From contig CAJYKO010000412.1 in NCBI GenBank assembly GCA_913775215.1, positions 1 to 13,742 on the forward strand: 13,742 bases of DNA, in the 5' to 3' direction. Shown one piece after another: positions 7,132 to 13,094 of the stretch; position 1 is the stretch's first letter; every line of letters begins with the position of its first letter. Position numbers and translations under genes: made by a program. This stretch comes from an uncultured Devosia sp. Lineage in GTDB: Bacteria > Pseudomonadota > Alphaproteobacteria > Rhizobiales > Devosiaceae. The notes below the pieces were generated by a model. The model was not told the DNA's origin. It worked only from the letters and a program-made list of their open reading frames with translations, and ran no database searches.

Positions 7132-7159
7132 ATTGTGACGGTCTCGTCCAGATGGTCAA
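7132..7159 (-). promoter_or_regulatory. Candidate promoter of the ABC importer operon
   Basis: On the minus strand, TTGACC (7159-7154) and CACAAT (7137-7132) are 16 bases apart. Just upstream are A-rich tracts (the plus strand reads TTTTTTAGTTTTTTC at 7168-7182), resembling an UP element. Initiation near 7125 would give a leader of about 200 bases. The rest of the 6920-7426 intergenic stretch shows no gene, no known riboswitch pattern and, apart from the repeat at 7217-7319, nothing else I can name. Confidence 0.35.
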
Positions 7160-7216
7160 AATTTTGGTTTTTTAGTTTTTTCGGAGTGGGAGATCTGCAG
7201 GCGCCGCTTTCTAGAT

Positions 7217-7319
7217 GTCACCCCGGCAAAGGCTTGGGTCTAACCTGAGATATCGCGTATCCGCCGTACTCTTTTGACTCCCAAAGAGCTGGATGGGCCC
7301 CGGCCTTCGCCGGGGTGAC
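7217..7319. repeat. Enlarged copy of the GTCAcCCCGGC palindromic element
   Basis: The left end GTCACCCCGGCAAAGGCTTGG and the right end CCCGGCCTTCGCCGGGGTGAC match the 68-bp element at 5713-5780. The centre is about 35 bases longer and unrelated (7245-7290). The right half is intact with its CTTC-loop hairpin; the left half has diverged. It lies about 107 bases upstream of the aminotransferase start, in the divergent gap. Confidence 0.7.
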
Positions 7320-7426
7320 AGCCGGTGGGTTGGGCGGAGGGAGCACAGCTATGGATTCAGTACTCGACTTCTGGGTGTTCAGAGGAGATGTTTCCGCCGC
7401 GTCTAAACTTACGAAAGCCTCTTCCT

Positions 7427-8356
7427 ATGGCCTATGGCGTTCATGCCTATGCGGATGATCCGCGCAATGCTTCGGTTCTTATTGCCGTCAATGACCAGCT
7501 GATGCCGCGGGACAAGGCGGTGGTTTCGGTTTTCGATTCCGGCTTTGTGCTCGGCGATGGGGTTTGGGAGGGGCTGCGGCTCCATAAGGGCGGGATTCCA
7601 TTTTTGTGGCCGCATCTGGAGCGGCTTTATGAGGGGGCGAAGACGCTCGACTTTTCGGTTGGCTTGACGCCGGACGAACTGGTGAAGCGGATTTTCGATT
7701 GTGTTGCGGCCAATGGGATGGAGGACGGTGTCCATCTGCGGCTGATGGTGACGCGCGGGATCAAGGCGACGCCTTATCAGGATCCGCGGGTGACGATTGG
7801 CGATGCGACCATTGTCATTATTCCCGAATACAAAACACCATCGCCGAAGCCGGATGGGATTTCGCTCTTTACCTCGACGATCCGCCGCACGGCGCCGGAT
7901 ATGCAGGATCAGAAGCTGAATTCGCATTCAAAGCTCAATTGCATCCAGGCCTGCATTCAAGCCGCGAAGGCTGGGGCGGATGAAGCGCTGATGCTCGATC
8001 CGCAGGGCTTTGTGGCGACGTGCAATTCGACGCATTTTTTCATCGTGCGGCGGGGTGAGGTATGGACGTCCACGGGGGATTATTGCCTCGGCGGGATCAC
8101 GCGCGGGAACATTATTCGCGTGGCTGAGGCGGCGGGGATTACGGTGCGGCAGAAGAATTTCTCGTTGACCGATGTCTATGGCGCAGACGAGGCTTTCGTG
8201 ACCGGCACCTTTGCGGGGCTGACCCCGGTGCGCGAGGTGGATGGCCGGAAAATGGGGCATCCGCTAAAGGGGCCGGGGCCAATTCCGGGAGAAATGACGG
8301 CACGGTTGGCCGGGCTTTATCGCGAGCTGATCGAGCGGGAGACTTTTCGGCCATGA
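7427..8356 (+). CDS. Fold-type IV PLP aminotransferase (IlvE / D-amino-acid aminotransferase-like)
   Basis: The family moves amino groups between amino acids and keto acids in the cytoplasm. The 309-residue product matches the fold order: FDSGFVLGDGVWEGLRL (36-52), HLERLYEGA with phosphate-binding Arg66, DQK with likely Schiff-base Lys163, ADEALMLDPQGFVA (184-197), GGITRGNIIRVAEAAGI (222-238) and YGADEAFVTGTFAGLTPV (251-268). At the position where E. coli IlvE has EGAGEN and D-amino-acid aminotransferase has EGSSSN, this protein reads TCNSTH (198-203), so the glutamate that contacts the PLP ring nitrogen is replaced by Thr198. I chose the ATG at 7427 because homology begins there. An ATG at 7388 directly abuts an AGAGGAG box with no spacing and adds 13 residues. 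The gene overlaps the next by ATGA. Substrate is unknown. Confidence 0.85.
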   Translation: MAYGVHAYADDPRNASVLIAVNDQLMPRDKAVVSVFDSGFVLGDGVWEGLRLHKGGIPFLWPHLERLYEGAKTLDFSVGLTPDELVKRIFDCVAANGMEDGVHLRLMVTRGIKATPYQDPRVTIGDATIVIIPEYKTPSPKPDGISLFTSTIRRTAPDMQDQKLNSHSKLNCIQACIQAAKAGADEALMLDPQGFVATCNSTHFFIVRRGEVWTSTGDYCLGGITRGNIIRVAEAAGITVRQKNFSLTDVYGADEAFVTGTFAGLTPVREVDGRKMGHPLKGPGPIPGEMTARLAGLYRELIERETFRP

Positions 8357-9084
8357 GCGAAATCATGCGAATTGCCATGTGGTCGGGGCCGCGAAATCTT
8401 TCCACCGCGATGATGCGGAGTTTCTCGTCGCGGGCGGATAGTTTTGTCAGCGACGAGCCGTTTTATGCGGCATATCTCAAGGCGACGGGGATCGTGCATC
8501 CGATGCAAGAGGAGGTGCTGGCCTCGCAGCCGCAAGACCCTCATGCGGTGGTCGACCATATCCTTGGGCCCGTCCCTGGCGGAAAGACCGTTTGGTATCA
8601 GAAGCATATGAGCCACCATATGATCGAGGGGTTTCCGCTCGACTGGATGGATGAGGTGACCAATGTTTTCCTGCTGCGGGCGCCGGAGCGGGTGTTGGCG
8701 TCTTATGCCCAGAAGCGGGAGAGCGTGACGCTGGCCGATATCGGGTTCGAAGGGCAGGCGATGCTGTTCGATCGGGTGGCGCAGCGGACGGGCAGGGCGC
8801 CGGTTGTTGTGGATAGCGATGATATCAGGCGCGATCCCGAGGGAACGCTCAAGGCGCTTTGCGCGGCAATCGGGCTCGCGTGGGATCCGGCCATGCTGCG
8901 CTGGCCCAAGGGTGCGCATCCAGAGGATGGGGTTTGGGGGCCGCATTGGTACAATGCGGTTTATAACAGCACCGGGTTTTCGCCACCGGATGAGATCGGG
9001 GTGTTGCCGGGAGCGCTGGCTGACATCGCGGATGAGGCGCGGCCGTTTTATGAGCGGATGCGTGGCTTTAGGCTTGGCGCGTGA
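8353..9084 (+). CDS. Sulfotransferase-like P-loop protein
   Basis: A 243-residue soluble protein with features of PAPS-dependent sulfotransferases. The N-terminal beta-strand and loop MRIAMWSGPRNLSTAMMRSF (5-24) is the expected 5'-phosphosulfate site; the more usual PKSGT is replaced by GPRNLST. A likely 3'-phosphate site is VFLLRAPERVLASY (105-118) with Arg109 and Ser117. VDSDDIRRDPEGTLKALCAAIGL (153-174) matches the conserved C-terminal helix region of the family. Another conserved block, HMSHHM, lies at 85-90. Its ATG overlaps the stop of the aminotransferase in the bases ATGA, so the two are probably co-translated and act on the same pathway. A second in-frame ATG at 8365 could also serve. 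Real sulfotransferase activity and acceptor are not shown by the sequence. Confidence 0.7.
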   Translation: MSEIMRIAMWSGPRNLSTAMMRSFSSRADSFVSDEPFYAAYLKATGIVHPMQEEVLASQPQDPHAVVDHILGPVPGGKTVWYQKHMSHHMIEGFPLDWMDEVTNVFLLRAPERVLASYAQKRESVTLADIGFEGQAMLFDRVAQRTGRAPVVVDSDDIRRDPEGTLKALCAAIGLAWDPAMLRWPKGAHPEDGVWGPHWYNAVYNSTGFSPPDEIGVLPGALADIADEARPFYERMRGFRLGA

Positions 9085-9116
9085 GGTTTTGAATCAGGGT
9101 TGAACTGGCTGGTGAC

Positions 9117-9136
9117 ACCCCTACCTAGCCTCCCCC
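9117..9136. repeat. Orphan end of the ACCCC..CTAGCCTCCCCC element
   Basis: ACCCCTACCTAGCCTCCCCC matches the left end of the elements at 451 and 5579, but no complementary arm follows; the next bases are GCCTCCACCCCTAG. It appears to be a decayed or truncated copy in the gap after the sulfotransferase-like gene. Confidence 0.55.
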
Positions 9137-9163
9137 GCCTCCACCCCTAGTTCCCATCTACAG

Positions 9164-9230
9164 CGTCATTCCCGCGAAAGCGGGAATCCATATTTCCGCA
9201 AGAGAGATTCCCGCTTGCGCGGGAATGACG
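9164..9230. repeat. Double-hairpin palindromic repeat between convergent genes, possible bidirectional terminator
   Basis: The ends CGTCATTCCCGCGAAAGCGG and CGCTTGCGCGGGAATGACG are inverted. Each half is a perfect 8-bp stem with a 4-base loop: ATTCCCGC-GAAA-GCGGGAAT (9168-9187) and ATTCCCGC-TTGC-GCGGGAAT (9207-9226). It has the same architecture as the element at 5713-5780 but a different stem sequence. It lies between the convergent 3' ends of the sulfotransferase-like gene (9084) and the LacI-type gene (9264), where it could stop or protect both transcripts. Confidence 0.75.
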
Positions 9231-9263
9231 CCGCGGTCTTGATGCGAACGGATCGGCCGAAGG

Positions 9264-10283
9264 CTAAAACAAGGGCGCGGGGCCCGAGCTTTCGCGGAGG
9301 ACGAGTTCTACGGGCCAGAGTTCGTGGATTTCGCTGACGGGCTTGCCGCCAAGGAGCTGTAGCAAAAGTTCGGCGATCCTTGAGCCCGCTTGGCGGATCG
9401 ATGAGCGGGTCGTCGACATGGTCGGGTACATGTTGTCGGCGTTGAGATAGGGGAAGACGTCGTCGTGGGCGATCATCGAGACGTCTGTGCCGAGCGTCAT
9501 GCCGGCCTGGCGGATAGCGCGGAAGACGCCGAGGGCGGTCATCATCGAGCCGGCGAGGAAGGCGGTGGGGCGAGGGCGGAGTTCGAGCATTGACTGCGCC
9601 GTCCGGAAGGCGACTTCGTCGGTGAAGGCGGTGTTGCCCATGAGCGCAGGATCGAATGGAACGCCGCGAGCCGAGAGGGCGGCCATATAGCCGAGTTCGC
9701 GGTGTTCGGCGAAGGTGCGGCCCTTGACGCCATTGAGAAGGGCGATGCGGCGGTGGCCGAGATCGAGCAGGTGGCTCGTGGCGCGTTCCAAGCTGCCGGT
9801 ATTGTCGATATCGAGCCAGGCGACGGGACGTGTCGAATTGGTACGGCCATGGAGCACGAAGGGGACTTTCAGGTCCATGAGCAGTTCGGCGCGCTCGTCC
9901 TTGAGCGTCGGCGAATGGAGAATCATGGCGTCGACGCGCTGGCTGGCGGCGAGGCGGCGATAGGCGGCGAGTTCTTCCTGTTGGCTTGCGACCGTCGTGA
10001 CGACGATGTCGATATCTTGCGTTGCCATGCGGCCGCCGAGGCCGGACAAAAATTCGGACATGTGGGGGCCGAGTTCATCGGCGCCGCGCAGGACCATGCC
10101 GACGGCACCGGCGCGGCCTGTGGCAAGGCGCAGAGCGCTGGCATTAGGACGATAGCCAAGCTCAAGAGCCGCTTCGGACACGCGTAAGCGGGTGGCCTCC
10201 TTGACTTCGGGATAGCCATTGAGGGCGCGACTGACCGTGGTTTGCGACAAGCCGAGATGCTCGGCGAGGTCTTTCAATCTCAT
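9264..10283 (-). CDS. thuR: LacI-family transcriptional regulator of the adjacent sugar operon (ThuR/AglR-like)
   Basis: Probable sugar-responsive repressor. The 339-residue product has an N-terminal helix-turn-helix MRLKDLAEHLGLSQTTVSRA (1-20) with ALNGYPEV after it, a hinge helix NASALRLATGR (47-57), and a periplasmic-binding-like effector domain from about 60 to the end, with LDIDNTGSLERATSHLLDLG (157-176) and GHRRIALLNG (176-185) typical of the family. It is divergent from the sugar-uptake operon, and two LacI-type palindromes lie between them. The start is ambiguous. ATG at 10281-10283 gives the family-standard N-terminus; ATG at 10350-10352 adds 23 residues. Neither has a good ribosome-binding site, and an in-frame stop lies just upstream of 10352. 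The thuR symbol rests on position and similarity by eye only. Confidence 0.88.
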   Translation of the reverse strand: MRLKDLAEHLGLSQTTVSRALNGYPEVKEATRLRVSEAALELGYRPNASALRLATGRAGAVGMVLRGADELGPHMSEFLSGLGGRMATQDIDIVVTTVASQQEELAAYRRLAASQRVDAMILHSPTLKDERAELLMDLKVPFVLHGRTNSTRPVAWLDIDNTGSLERATSHLLDLGHRRIALLNGVKGRTFAEHRELGYMAALSARGVPFDPALMGNTAFTDEVAFRTAQSMLELRPRPTAFLAGSMMTALGVFRAIRQAGMTLGTDVSMIAHDDVFPYLNADNMYPTMSTTRSSIRQAGSRIAELLLQLLGGKPVSEIHELWPVELVLRESSGPAPLF

Positions 10284-10406
10284 AGCGGTTCGTGGCCCAT
10301 CAGGTTTGGCATCTGGTCCGATTTGTCTGGAACCTAGAATTTGCCTCGCCATTAGGGCAGGTCAGGCACTTTGACCAGCGCCTTGATCCTCCTCCTCCAA
10401 AACGCA

Positions 10407-10422
10407 TTCAAAGCGATTTCAA
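10407..10422. promoter_or_regulatory. Putative LacI-type operator, regulator-proximal
   Basis: TTCAAAGCGATTTCAA matches 14 of 16 positions of the perfect palindrome at 10623-10638. The central CG and half-site TTCAAAGC are those of LacI-family operators. It lies about 55 bases upstream of the longer possible start of the LacI-type gene and may provide autoregulation. A weaker related site, TTCAAATTGTTTGA, lies at 10448-10461. Confidence 0.6.
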
Positions 10423-10508
10423 TTTTTGATGCAAGAGCGTCCAAAGTTTCAAATTGTTTGAGGTGCGTACATCAAGCCCTATTTGCCCAAATTAACTCCC
10501 TGGGCTGT

Positions 10509-10527
10509 GTGGTTTTATGCAAACCAC
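10509..10527. promoter_or_regulatory. Inverted repeat GTGGTTT-N5-AAACCAC
   Basis: Perfect 7-bp arms are separated by TATGC. A TATAAA box follows at 10533-10538, with a weak TGGTTT box 17 bases upstream of it, so the repeat would overlap the -35 and spacer of a second possible promoter. Sequence and spacing differ from the LacI-type sites in this region, so another regulator, or an RNA stem, is possible. Confidence 0.35.
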
Positions 10528-10589
10528 TGTTTTATAAAGATAAAATTCAAGTTCCGTCAAAAAAGGTAAAAATACGACCGCGTGACTGC

Positions 10590-10618
10590 TTGACAGCTTT
10601 TCACTGCTCTGGTTCTTT
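10590..10618 (+). promoter_or_regulatory. Candidate promoter of the sugar operon
   Basis: A perfect TTGACA box (10590-10595) is followed, 17 bases later, by TTCTTT (10613-10618), a weak -10 box. Initiation would fall near 10625-10630, inside the palindrome at 10623-10638, which fits repression by a LacI-type protein. The rest of the 10284-10756 gap is AT-rich between about 10400 and 10620 and holds no convincing gene. Confidence 0.45.
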
Positions 10619-10622
10619 TTCA

Positions 10623-10638
10623 TTCAAAGCGCTTTGAA
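10623..10638. promoter_or_regulatory. Putative LacI-type operator, operon-proximal (perfect palindrome)
   Basis: TTCAAAGCGCTTTGAA is a perfect 16-bp palindrome with the central CG characteristic of LacI-family operators. It overlaps the expected transcription start of the binding-protein operon, 119 bases upstream of its ATG. A 14/16 copy lies 216 bases away at 10407-10422. Confidence 0.75.
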
Positions 10639-10756
10639 AATGCGCCCGAAAAAGGGTGTGGCAAAGGGCTTTGGGGAGAGAGGGTTTGGCCTGGCCAGCG
10701 TCGCTGGGCGCTGCCGACGTGTCTCCCCGCGCAAAATTCTTTTGGGAGGACTTCCA

Positions 10757-12022
10757 ATGAAACTGAACAAGCTGCTTGTTGCGATGATGGCAAGCGTGAC
10801 GCTGGTGGGTGCTGCCCAGGCTGCCGATCTCTCGATCGTTTCGGGCGATACCGGCAATGGCCTGGCATTCCTGCGCAGCCAGCTCGACAAGTTCGAACAG
10901 CAGACCGGCAATAAGGTCACCGTGGTGCCAATGCCGTCTTCCACCACTGACCAGTTCGGCCAGTATCGTCTGTGGCTTGCTGCCGGCAATGCCGATATCG
11001 ACGTCTATCAGACCGACGTGATCTGGGCGCCGCAGCTTGCCGAGCACTTCACCGACCTGACCGAAGCGATGAAGGATGTCGTGGGTAACCACTTCCCATC
11101 GATCATCGAATCTCAGACGGTCGACGGCAAGCTCGTCGCCATGCCGGCTTTCACCGACGCTCCGGCGCTTTACTATCGTACGGACCTCCTTGAAAAGTAC
11201 GGCAAGGAAGTGCCGAAGACCTGGACGGAGCTTGAGGCGACCGCCAAGGAAATCATGGATGCCGAACGTGGCGCCGGTGCCGGCGAACTCTGGGGTTTCG
11301 TGTTCCAGGGCAATGCCTATGAAGGCCTGACCTGCGACGCCCTGGAGTGGGTGATGTCGAATGGCGGCGGTCAGATCGTCGAGGCTGACGGCACCATCTC
11401 GATCAATAACGAGAAGGCTGCAGCTGCAATCGACCGCGCTGCCGGCTGGGTCGGCACGATCGCTCCCGATGGCGTGCTTGCCTATATGGAAGAAGAAAGC
11501 CGCGGCGTGTGGCAGCTCGGCAATGCCGTGTTCATGCGCAACTGGCCCTATGCCTATGCGCTCAGCAATGGCGAAGACTCTGCCGTCAAGGGCAAGTTCG
11601 ACGTGGCGCCGCTTCCAGCCGGTGACGGCGAAGGCGGGCGGTCGGCGGCAACGCTGGGTGGCTGGAACATGGCCGTTTCCAAGTACTCGCCTGACCAGGA
11701 AGCTGCGATCGAGCTCGTGAAGTTCCTTGCTTCGGAAGAAGTGCAGAAGGAGCGCGCGATCAACCAGTCGAACCTGCCGACGATCCCGTCGCTTTATGAA
11801 GACAAGGATGTGTTGGCGGCTTCGCCCTTCATGGCCAATTGGAAGGCCATCTTCGAGCAGGCCGTGCCGCGTCCCTCGGCTCCGACCAAGACCAACTATA
11901 ACGAGGTCTCCTCGATGTTCTGGAGCGCCGTGCACGACACCCTTTCGGGCAATGGTTCGGCTGCCGAAAACCTCGAAGTGCTCGAAGCCGATCTCAACGA
12001 TCTCAAGGGCGACGCCTGGTAA
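10757..12022 (+). CDS. thuE: Sugar ABC transporter periplasmic binding protein (trehalose/maltose type, ThuE-like)
   Basis: Captures an alpha-glucoside (likely trehalose, maltose or sucrose) in the periplasm for the ThuF/ThuG-like permease. The 421-residue precursor begins with a signal peptide (1-22, cleavage likely after AQA). The mature part has family-1 binding-protein landmarks: AAGNADIDVYQTDVIWAPQL (75-94), MPAFTDAPALYYRTDLLEKY (129-148), GFVFQGNAYEGL (180-191), GNAVFMRNWPYAYA (255-268) and LGGWNMAVSKYS (300-311). The start ATG has GGGAGGA 6 bases upstream, the strongest ribosome-binding site in the window; a longer reading lacks the signal peptide. C-ending codons are richer than in the neighbouring genes, which suggests high expression. 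A 16-bp stem follows the stop. The thuE assignment comes from remembered similarity to Sinorhizobium ThuE. Confidence 0.9.
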   Translation: MKLNKLLVAMMASVTLVGAAQAADLSIVSGDTGNGLAFLRSQLDKFEQQTGNKVTVVPMPSSTTDQFGQYRLWLAAGNADIDVYQTDVIWAPQLAEHFTDLTEAMKDVVGNHFPSIIESQTVDGKLVAMPAFTDAPALYYRTDLLEKYGKEVPKTWTELEATAKEIMDAERGAGAGELWGFVFQGNAYEGLTCDALEWVMSNGGGQIVEADGTISINNEKAAAAIDRAAGWVGTIAPDGVLAYMEEESRGVWQLGNAVFMRNWPYAYALSNGEDSAVKGKFDVAPLPAGDGEGGRSAATLGGWNMAVSKYSPDQEAAIELVKFLASEEVQKERAINQSNLPTIPSLYEDKDVLAASPFMANWKAIFEQAVPRPSAPTKTNYNEVSSMFWSAVHDTLSGNGSAAENLEVLEADLNDLKGDAW

Positions 12023-12041
12023 GTCCTCCCGGCAAGCCTAA

Positions 12042-12080
12042 CGAACGGGCGGCCGGGGTTTTGTCCCGGCCGCCCGTTCG
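12042..12080 (+). other. Very strong RNA hairpin between binding-protein and permease genes
   Basis: The arms CGAACGGGCGGCCGGG (12042-12057) and CCCGGCCGCCCGTTCG (12065-12080) are perfectly complementary over 16 bp, with the 7-base loop GTTTTGT. The hairpin starts 20 bases after the binding-protein stop and ends 34 bases before the next ATG. The bases after it (GCAATAAACC) are not a T-run, so a full intrinsic terminator is unlikely. A 3' stabiliser or partial terminator that raises binding protein over permease, as the malE-malF repeat does in E. coli, fits better. Confidence 0.8.
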
Positions 12081-12113
12081 GCAATAAACCTATCGAAAGG
12101 GAGGACGACGATC

Positions 12114-13093
12114 ATGGCGACCGATGCAATGGCGCCTCTTGCGACGGCCGACAGGCCAAAGGCGAAATCGGAACTGATGCAGCAACGCGTGCGGGCCGCA
12201 CGGCTGTTTCTCATCCCCATGTTGGTCGCGCTGGCGATCGTGGCCGGTTGGCCGCTGCTGCGCTCGATCTACTTCTCCTTCACCGACGCAACGCTGAATA
12301 ATCTTTACGGGGCCGAATGGATCGGCTTCGGGAATTACCTGCGCTGGACCGTGCTCGAAAGCGGCAATGTCCGGTATCGCGGCGTGCTTGCGGACCCGGA
12401 CTGGTGGAACGCAGTTTGGAACACCGTGCGCTTTGCTTTCTGGTCCGTGCTTTGGGAAACCGTGCTCGGCATGATCGTGGCGCTGGTGCTCAATGCGGAA
12501 TTCAAGGGCCGCGGCATCGTGCGCGCCGCCATCCTCATTCCGTGGGCGATCCCGACCATCGTTTCGGCGCGTATGTGGAGCTGGATGCTCAACGACCAGT
12601 TCGGCATCATCAACGATCTCGGCATGAAGTTGGGACTGCTCGCGGCGCCGGTGGCGTGGACGGCGTCGGCCGATACGGCAATGACGGCCGTGCTGATCGT
12701 CGATATCTGGAAGACAACGCCGTTCATGGCGCTCCTGATCCTGGCTGGCCTGCAGATGATCCCGCGGGATATCTACGAGGCGGCGGAAATCGATGGCGTG
12801 CATCCGGTTAAGCAGTTCTTCCGCATTACGCTGCCGCTGGTGCGGCCGGCGCTGATGGTGGCAATCATCTTCCGCGTGCTCGACGCGCTGCGTATCTTCG
12901 ACCTGATCTATGTGCTGACGCCGAATTCGTCGGCGACCAAGACCATGTCGGTGCTGGCGCAGGAGAACCTCTTCCAGTTTAACAACTTCGCCGAAGGCTC
13001 TACGCAATCGACGTTGTTGTTCCTGATGATCGCGATTTTCACGGTGCTCTATATCTGGCTGGGCCGTGTCAATTTTGACGGGGGAGACCGCTG

Positions 13094-13094
<1 letters not shown>
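12114..13094 (+). CDS. thuF: Sugar ABC transporter permease (ThuF-like, MalF family)
   Basis: Inner-membrane subunit of 326 residues. After a cytoplasmic N-terminus of about 28 residues come six likely helices (about 29-52, 104-127, 136-158, 188-212, 245-268 and 299-318). The EAA coupling loop is EAAEIDGVHPVKQFFRITLP (222-241). The N-terminal periplasmic insert seen in enterobacterial MalF is absent, as usual for CUT1 permeases outside the enterics. The ATG at 12114 has a GGAGG box 9 bases upstream. Its stop TGA shares one base with the ATG of the next permease (TGATG), so the pair is translationally coupled. Length agrees with Sinorhizobium ThuF as I recall it. Confidence 0.9.

Noticed and set aside
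451..9230. Could the repeated palindromes be a CRISPR array?
   Set aside because: Copies are kilobases apart, differ in length and sequence, lack regular spacers, and no cas gene is present.
10371..10637. An 88-codon TTG-started frame in the AT-rich gap before thuE
   Set aside because: No ribosome-binding site, no family pattern, and it covers the operators and the candidate promoter, which explain the region better.
10601..11935. A 444-codon minus-strand frame across the binding-protein gene
   Set aside because: It is antisense to thuE, which has a signal peptide, a strong ribosome-binding site and family motifs; the antisense product has no recognisable pattern and would cross the operator region.
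12042..12080. Intrinsic terminator after thuE
   Set aside because: The stem is strong, but GCAATAAACC follows with no T-run, and permease genes of the same transporter continue on the same strand.
12090..13007. A 305-codon minus-strand frame opposite thuF
   Set aside because: Arg/His-rich mirror of a membrane-protein gene with a clear EAA loop on the plus strand.
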